Assembly: GCA_963576475.1 (NCBI GenBank) | Contig: OY754968.1 | Coordinates: forward strand, 18,302,734-18,366,733 | Source of the DNA: Molanna angustata | Lineage: Eukaryota; Arthropoda; Insecta; Trichoptera; Molannidae | Length of the DNA stretch: 64,000 nt | Direction: 5' to 3' | Shown: in pieces, positions 58,757 through 64,000 of the stretch | Layout of the letters: every line of letters starts with the position of its first letter | How positions within the stretch are numbered: position 1 is the stretch's first letter | Position numbers and translations under genes: made by a program | The notes under the pieces: model-generated | The model's input: the letters and a program-made list of their open reading frames with translations, nothing else | Told to the model about the DNA's origin: nothing | Database searches by the model: none

Positions 58757-59865
58757 TAGTGATTTAAAAAATGCCCTAAGAAAGGGTATTTTAAATATTT
58801 TTTTAAGTGTACAAAATACTAAATTTTGAATTCGTTTCATGACCATTCACTAAGTATACAATGGGAGTTCTCTTTCGCGGTAACGATTCAGAATTTCGAA
58901 TTTCTATAAAAACTTCATTGTAATGTATGTGACGAGTCATTGATTTTCTGTGAATCGATATTTAAAAACGGTATTCCTGTAGGTAGGTATACTTCACTAT
59001 TTTTTTTCACATATTTTCTTCGAAACAATTTTTAATAAATTATATTATTTGGTTTCAAATTATTCCAAAATGCGTTATATGGGAGTAGTAGCGCTCTTAA
59101 TACAGATATCTAGTTGGTATACGGCAGTGGTAAGAATCTGACGAGGAAACGGAAAAATAATAATTGCTTTTGAAAGAACCTTTAACTCGGGACTCCACCG
59201 ATGGTGGCTCCCGGTGATGGTGGTCGAAGCGATAATTGACTGAGATAAAAATCCAACGAGAAAAGTTTAATTGAAAACTCATCCGACAAAAGTAAACGAG
59301 GTGGCGGCTCAAGTTTTGCCGCGTGGAAACTATCCGTTTGTTGGGGAGCGTGGAACCATACTCTACTTTACTCCATACTAGAGGGTGGGGTGGACCTACA
59401 GATTCTATATACGTACCTACATACTTCTTTCTTACATATAGTTGTTCTCATTGAGATCCAGACTTACAGTTATTAAAATCGACCACAACTGAAAGAGTCG
59501 AGATGAAGTATGTTTAATGAAAACCGAAAAGAAATATTAACAAGTACCTACATTAATAATTATATCTGTTGACAGATTAAAAATAACCAAACACGTTTAT
59601 TTCAATTTAAAAGCTTGTTTATTTACTATATTGTATGTTCATATTAAGCTGTTAGACAGAAACGACATGGAATATGAATTAATAACTAATAACATAATTC
59701 TACAGAATGTGGCAAATATGTAGTTATTGTGGCAAATTTAATTATATTTATGTTTAATGAAGCGACACTATATAAAATTTTGAGACATTACAGGTAACAT
59801 AAAAATATTTTTCTTTCGGTCAAAAGTATTGATTTCATCCTCGTATCGAAGAGGAAATATAATTT
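58757..59865. other. Unassigned stretch
   Basis: No feature recognised; a slightly GC-richer patch at 59200-59400 has no coding signal. Confidence 0.4.
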
Positions 59866-59868
59866 AGA

Positions 59869-60044
59869 TGGGTCGTCGATGGCAGAGCGGTTAACGCACT
59901 GGGCTAGTAATCCTGTGATCGCGAGTTCGAATCCTGCCTCGACCGATTTCATTCACCTATAGCACCAGCATTTATGCTTTATTTAGGGAATGTAGAAAGA
60001 TGTATATGTACTTGTTTAACAAGGACATATTCATTTAAAAAAAG
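59869..60044 (+). mobile_element. SINE-1, best-preserved sense copy
   Basis: Head with acceptor-stem pairing GGTCGTCGA / TCGACC, A box 'tggcagagcggttaacgc', B box 'gagttcgaatcctgcc', body 'cacctatagcaccagcattt', 'tttagggaatgtagaaag', the 3' palindrome CTTGTTTAACAAG and an A-rich tail. It is about 175 bp and serves as reference for the family. Confidence 0.9.
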
Positions 60045-60049
60045 TAGGT

Positions 60050-60820
60050 AGTCATACTTAAAAGAACTAATGAACGAGTAAGTACATGTTTGATGTGAAA
60101 AAGCGAGACTACAATCAAGTAAATTTTACAATCCAATAGTATTTCTAATACAACAAAAGAATGATTTCATTTCATAAAAAAACAGTAATTGAAAATACCT
60201 ACTAACGTATTTTTAGTTAGAATATACCTGTGCAAAATTCATAACATAAATAATTGAAATTAACCAAGTAAAATCCATATGTAGTTACTAAAGTTATGAA
60301 GGCTATAGGTAACAGGTTTCCAATCCATTCCGTTGACCTAGCACGATTTCCCTTTTACCAGGACTAAAAGCCCCCGGGTGACCTATATTCCAATGGTGAT
60401 CAAATTTATTGTTATGCCATTACGAATTGAAATTAGCCAAAACCCTATAGATGAAAGTGATTGCCCGGAGCTCAATATGAAATATAAAAGTTACAGCGAT
60501 CGTTATTAATGCACTCAGCGTTAATTGGCACATGACTAGCAAAGCTTGCAAAAACATGGTAAAATAGCGTTTTGTATGAAATTTTAAACCGCTGACGTGG
60601 CTATCGATGAAACGGTAAAACATATTTTTACAATATGCTATTGGAAATGGAATTAAATTTTACCTAATAGTCGTCAAAAACAAAGATTTTTTTTAATTTG
60701 AGATGTTTCAAATAAACAATATGTAGATACGTATTTACATTTCAATATAAAAACATAGCGAAACTTCAAATATCGTCATTAAGAAGCTATAGTGCTATAT
60801 AGTATATTTTGAAAATCTTT
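60050..60820. other. Unassigned AT-rich stretch
   Basis: No feature recognised. Confidence 0.45.
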
Positions 60821-60821
60821 T

Positions 60822-61069
60822 CCCCAGTACCCTTAAAAGATACGTCTTTGAAATAAAGAACAGTTTGTTATTTGCATCTTTTGTTCTATTGCATGAGTTT
60901 TTTGAAATTTGAATTTGTTCAATAATTTTGTCGTAAAATTAGTTTTAGTAAAACCCTTTTTTGTAAGCAACAAAAAAACTATAAGACATGTGAAATAGAT
61001 TTTTACTTCAATCGAAAGAGAATATGAAAATCTACCGGCTGAGTTTTTTACTTTTTTTATATTTTAATA
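60822..61069 (+). repeat. Rep-5, proximal piece
   Basis: Matches the reverse complement of 44.95-45.33 kb. It begins near 'ttaaaagatacgtctttgaa' and includes 'tttttacttcaatcgaaag' and 'atctaccggc'. Confidence 0.75.
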
Positions 61070-61190
61070 AGACGAGACTGGTGTGTGGGTATACACAGAT
61101 ATGTTGTGCTCCCTTTTATAAGGCAATGCACACCCGCACACCTTTCGCTGGTTACCCCACGTTTTGGGATATGCCGTGATGGTATAAAAG
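61070..61190 (+). mobile_element. Rep-T tail inserted in Rep-5
   Basis: 'gacgagactggtgtgtggg', 'cacacccgcacacctttcgc', 'tggttaccccac' and 'gccgtgatggtat'. Rep-5 resumes at about 61191; the 45-kb copy of Rep-5 lacks this block. Confidence 0.72.
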
Positions 61191-61375
61191 GTATGAATTC
61201 TTGTTATTTAAAAAAACTCTAAATTTTACCTTTGCTTCACGAAAAAATATCATATATCACATAATAGGGGATATACAATATTTTTTCGTGTTTCATAATT
61301 TAGAAGGTTTTTAAGTGTGCATTTTTGTGTACATCCGTATACCCAGGGTGTACAAGGGCCTTAATACTTCTTACT
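61191..61375 (+). repeat. Rep-5, distal piece with internal hairpin
   Basis: CACGAAAAAATATCATATAT (61238 on) and ATATACAATATTTTTTCGTG (61271-61290) are near-complementary around a short loop. It ends 'ccgtatacccagggtgtaca' then 'agggcct'. The counterpart at 44 kb is split by a LINE within this hairpin. Confidence 0.72.
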
Positions 61376-61485
61376 TCTTATATAATATATATTTTACCTG
61401 TGTAATCTATTGTGGAAATTATATTTCATTATTATTCCATTATATTTTATTAAGCTGTTTGTTTCCTAAATATAAATAAATAAAT
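61376..61485 (+). mobile_element. LINE-like 3' tail
   Basis: 'taagctgtttgtttcctaaa' followed by (AATA)n resembles the end of the 58.7-kb LINE. No coding part. Confidence 0.45.
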
Positions 61486-62970
61486 GATTATTTCATTACC
61501 AGCCTCTAAAGATGATTATTCTTTATCAAAGTCCTCACCTGAAACAAAAGATAATAATCTCTATTAAAAAAGTATAATTTTAAATCATGTTATGAAGATT
61601 ATTTAAATGGTGTGATAAAGAAATAAATAAATAAATAAATGTGATGGGTATATTTTATTTTAGTAAACAGTTATGTTAACAATTACAATACACAAACGAT
61701 TTACGGAAATGAGACTAATTAGGTTCATACCAATCCCAGAAAGTACAGAAAAATGACAGTTACAAAAAAAAGAATAAAAAAAGCATTTCATATATTGTAA
61801 TAAGAATGTATATCTGTGGGAAGGATGTGGATGATGAGAATGGTTATTATCATACGACATATAAACAAATTACTGTTACTGATGGAATACTGCAATAACT
61901 AACATAAATTTAAATATAAATGTTTTTTGTATTTTTATTATGAAAATAAATACAATAAATAACAAATTTGTCGAAAACTGTAAAAGAATGATTATATTTT
62001 TTGACAAATTAAAATAAAATATTCAAATTATGATTATATTTCCAGAACCGGCTAAACTTTTTAAACTAAAAGAGACTCTTTAGGAAAATAAATTCATGTT
62101 ATATTGGGTTCAATTATGAAAACGCACTAAAATTCACATTTAATGTCATATTTATTCATTTCATGATTTTTTTGTTCATCTAAAATTGAACAAAATAAAA
62201 GTTCAATTAGTTTAAAATGACAAAAGAACATCACTATTGTAATATGAAATGGATATATTTCAAAGTGACAGATATGATGAACATTAATTTTCATTCAAAT
62301 TTTAAATCGTCATCTGGATTTAACCCACTGAACGCCACAAAATAAGAAGAAATGTCAAAAAATATATGTCGTGAAACAATCGTGAGTTTTAAAAAAATCT
62401 ACATGTTTTTTTTTTCATAAATCTATCGAATAACACATTTTCATGAATTTGAAATTCAAGATAGCTTCATTGATATAGTTCAAAAGATTTTGGCAATATC
62501 ATAGAAAGGGATGATGTGGAGGGGTGAAGGGGATATGGTAGAGTGAACCCGGAAAAGTTAGACGCATCGCTAAAAGTTTGTGCATTCTCTATCAAAAGAC
62601 GTTCAATATGAATACAATAAGATATCTAAGAAAATTCGCGCATAAAAAATAAATATATCACAAGTTTTATGATGCGTTCACAACTAATGCATAAATGATA
62701 AGTTTTCAAGATTTTCAGGAAAATCTATTTTATGATATGATACAGTAAAACATCATGACGATCGCATAACCATTTTCCAAGTTATTCGATATTCCTCCAT
62801 TCTTGAAGTTTCTTTGAATGATCTTATATAAATTCATCTAGATAGAACCCAGGATGTCAAATAACAATGCAATGGCGGCCAATAAATGTGTGTACTAAAA
62901 AATAATACAAATATTATAACAATAACTACATAAAACCTCAAAACTTGAGTACACTCCGTTGTGAAGCCAA
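61486..62970. other. Unassigned AT-rich stretch
   Basis: Another short AAATAAAT run at about 61622-61640 may be an old LINE tail. Nothing else is recognised. Confidence 0.4.
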
Positions 62971-62971
62971 T

Positions 62972-63062
62972 AATTTAAATAATTTTCTTCCCTGCCGAGG
63001 ATTGAACCCAGGATGTCCGCAAAGAAGCCAAACGGCTTACGACTTGCGCCTCGGCGGTCGAG
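62972..63062 (-). mobile_element. SINE-3 head, antisense
   Basis: Reverse complement: 'cgtaagccgtttggcttctt', 'tgcggacatcc', 'tgggttcaatcctcggc' (B-box region), 'aggga'. Matches the head at 52.62-52.70 kb. Confidence 0.7.
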
Positions 63063-63785
63063 ATAGTATTTTTTTTTTGTTTTGTTTCGTTTTTATAGCA
63101 TTTATTTTATTTTCATTCGTTTTTGTCACGGGCGCTTGAGCTAGCTTAAAAATAACAAGTCAAATTAAAAGAAGACTCATTCGTTGTCAATCAAATAATC
63201 ATTCCTTGTTAACAAGAAAGTGGATTGTAATGAATTAATTGGTTTGAAAATGTGTCACAAAGATTGATATAAAAAAAAAATTTTAATGAATATTTTATTT
63301 TATCGCAGTATTTTTAAAATGACCATTTTTTAAAGAATAAAAAAAACAGTACCATTATTTTAACACATTTGCATTCGTCCCACGAACAAAATGACCCTTG
63401 TAGTGATTTATTTATCTGCAAAACATTACTGTCAAATGGGGAGATAAAGGAGAATACAATAGAAAATATTAATTACAACAATGCACAAACAGTAGGGGAG
63501 GGGAGTCTGTTCTGATGGTACTTATATCTATCTATGTAACTAACAACAAAGGGGAAGGTCATCGAGGACTGACTGCCTTATTTATAAGATAATGAATTAG
63601 TATCATCATAATATAATATTTGTTTGCCTTAATATGAAACAGTCAAATGAATAGTAAATATAAATGCTGACCAGTGTTTTTAAGAAGATTAACTTCTGTT
63701 CCACTACAAAAAATTTGATTTCTAGTTTATAGAAGACTTAAGAGACTATAGTAGATTAAATACTACATTTAGAAAATTATTTTTT
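63063..63785. other. Unassigned AT-rich stretch
   Basis: No feature recognised. Confidence 0.45.
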
Positions 63786-63832
63786 CAGGACCCTCAAAAG
63801 ATACGTCTTTGAAATAAAGGACAGAGGGGCAA
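63786..63832 (+). repeat. Rep-5 start fragment
   Basis: 'accctcaaaagatacgtctt' then 'tgaaataaaggacag' matches 60822-60865. It stops exactly where the foldback MITE starts. Confidence 0.7.
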
Positions 63833-63835
63833 GTT

Positions 63836-64000
63836 CCGTCAAACGGTAAAATCAAAACCTTCACGATTACCTATATCATGGATATAATAATTATCATATG
63901 GAATTCTATAATATCCTAGCATATAATAGAACTACATATGATAATTATATCCATGATATAGGTAATCATGAGGGTTTTGATTCCACAGTTTGACCAGTTT
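63836..64000. mobile_element. Foldback MITE, second copy (cut by window end)
   Basis: GGGGCAAGTTCCGTCAAACGG, in its first 20 bases, then 'aaatcaaaacc', 'ctatatcatggatataataa' and the mirrored half ending 'gagggttttgatt'. Related to 55560-55743 but diverged. The right terminus lies beyond the window. Confidence 0.82.

Noticed and set aside
59869..59945. Functional tRNA gene
   Set aside because: Same reasoning: a SINE-1 body and A-rich tail follow, and several decayed copies exist.

Overview
This is AT-rich (about 70%), non-coding eukaryotic DNA crowded with broken transposable elements. Several things point to a moth or butterfly (Lepidoptera) chromosome: tRNA-headed SINEs, CTAG-ended Helitron-like repeats, RTE-like, I-like and Jockey/CR1-like LINE tails, Penelope fragments, and frequent GTAGGTACCTAC-type motifs. 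That assignment is inference; no marker gene is present. I found no convincing host exon, rRNA or functional tRNA. The long open frames are (TA)n translations or transposon remnants, so the window is probably intergenic or lies inside very large introns.

Layout. 0.7-3.2 kb is a nested stack: a truncated Helitron-like copy abuts an antisense RTE-like LINE, and that LINE is split by a 1,468-bp hAT-type element (11-bp TIR, exact 8-bp duplication) and by a tRNA-derived SINE. 4.6-7.0 kb has a Jockey/CR1-like LINE tail, a 3'-tailed interspersed repeat (here Rep-T), an 18-bp minisatellite, a sense LINE tail and a SINE. 8.2-9.2 kb is one diverged full-length Helitron-like element. 10.3-11.0 kb is a second RTE-like LINE. 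12.4-14.5 kb is a minisatellite-rich element with a Helitron-type end. 15.07-20.41 kb is the most striking block: five head-to-tail copies of a 1.03-1.06 kb Helitron-like element.

20.4-30 kb is mostly unique AT-rich sequence with a GC-rich island at 24.2-24.8 kb. 30.0-33.4 kb holds three long (TA)n tracts and three fragments of a Penelope-like retroelement; two of them form a near-perfect palindrome with 883-bp arms and a 12-bp centre, each arm keeping a GIY-YIG endonuclease coding segment. 33.4-46.5 kb is a patchwork of Rep-T, SINEs, a Helitron 3' end, LINE tails and a repeat (Rep-5) interrupted by a LINE. 47.1-50.0 kb has two convergent tails of one RNase-H-bearing LINE family. 51.2-52.1 kb is a Harbinger-type MITE with an inner SINE. 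52-56 kb and 63.8-64.0 kb contain inverted-repeat and foldback elements. The rest, to 64 kb, is SINE or LINE tails in otherwise featureless DNA.

Nothing here forms a host pathway or operon. The window records element-on-element insertion, rolling-circle-like concatenation and local recombination. Coordinates of repeat edges are read by eye and may be off by a few bases unless a target-site duplication or terminal motif is quoted.
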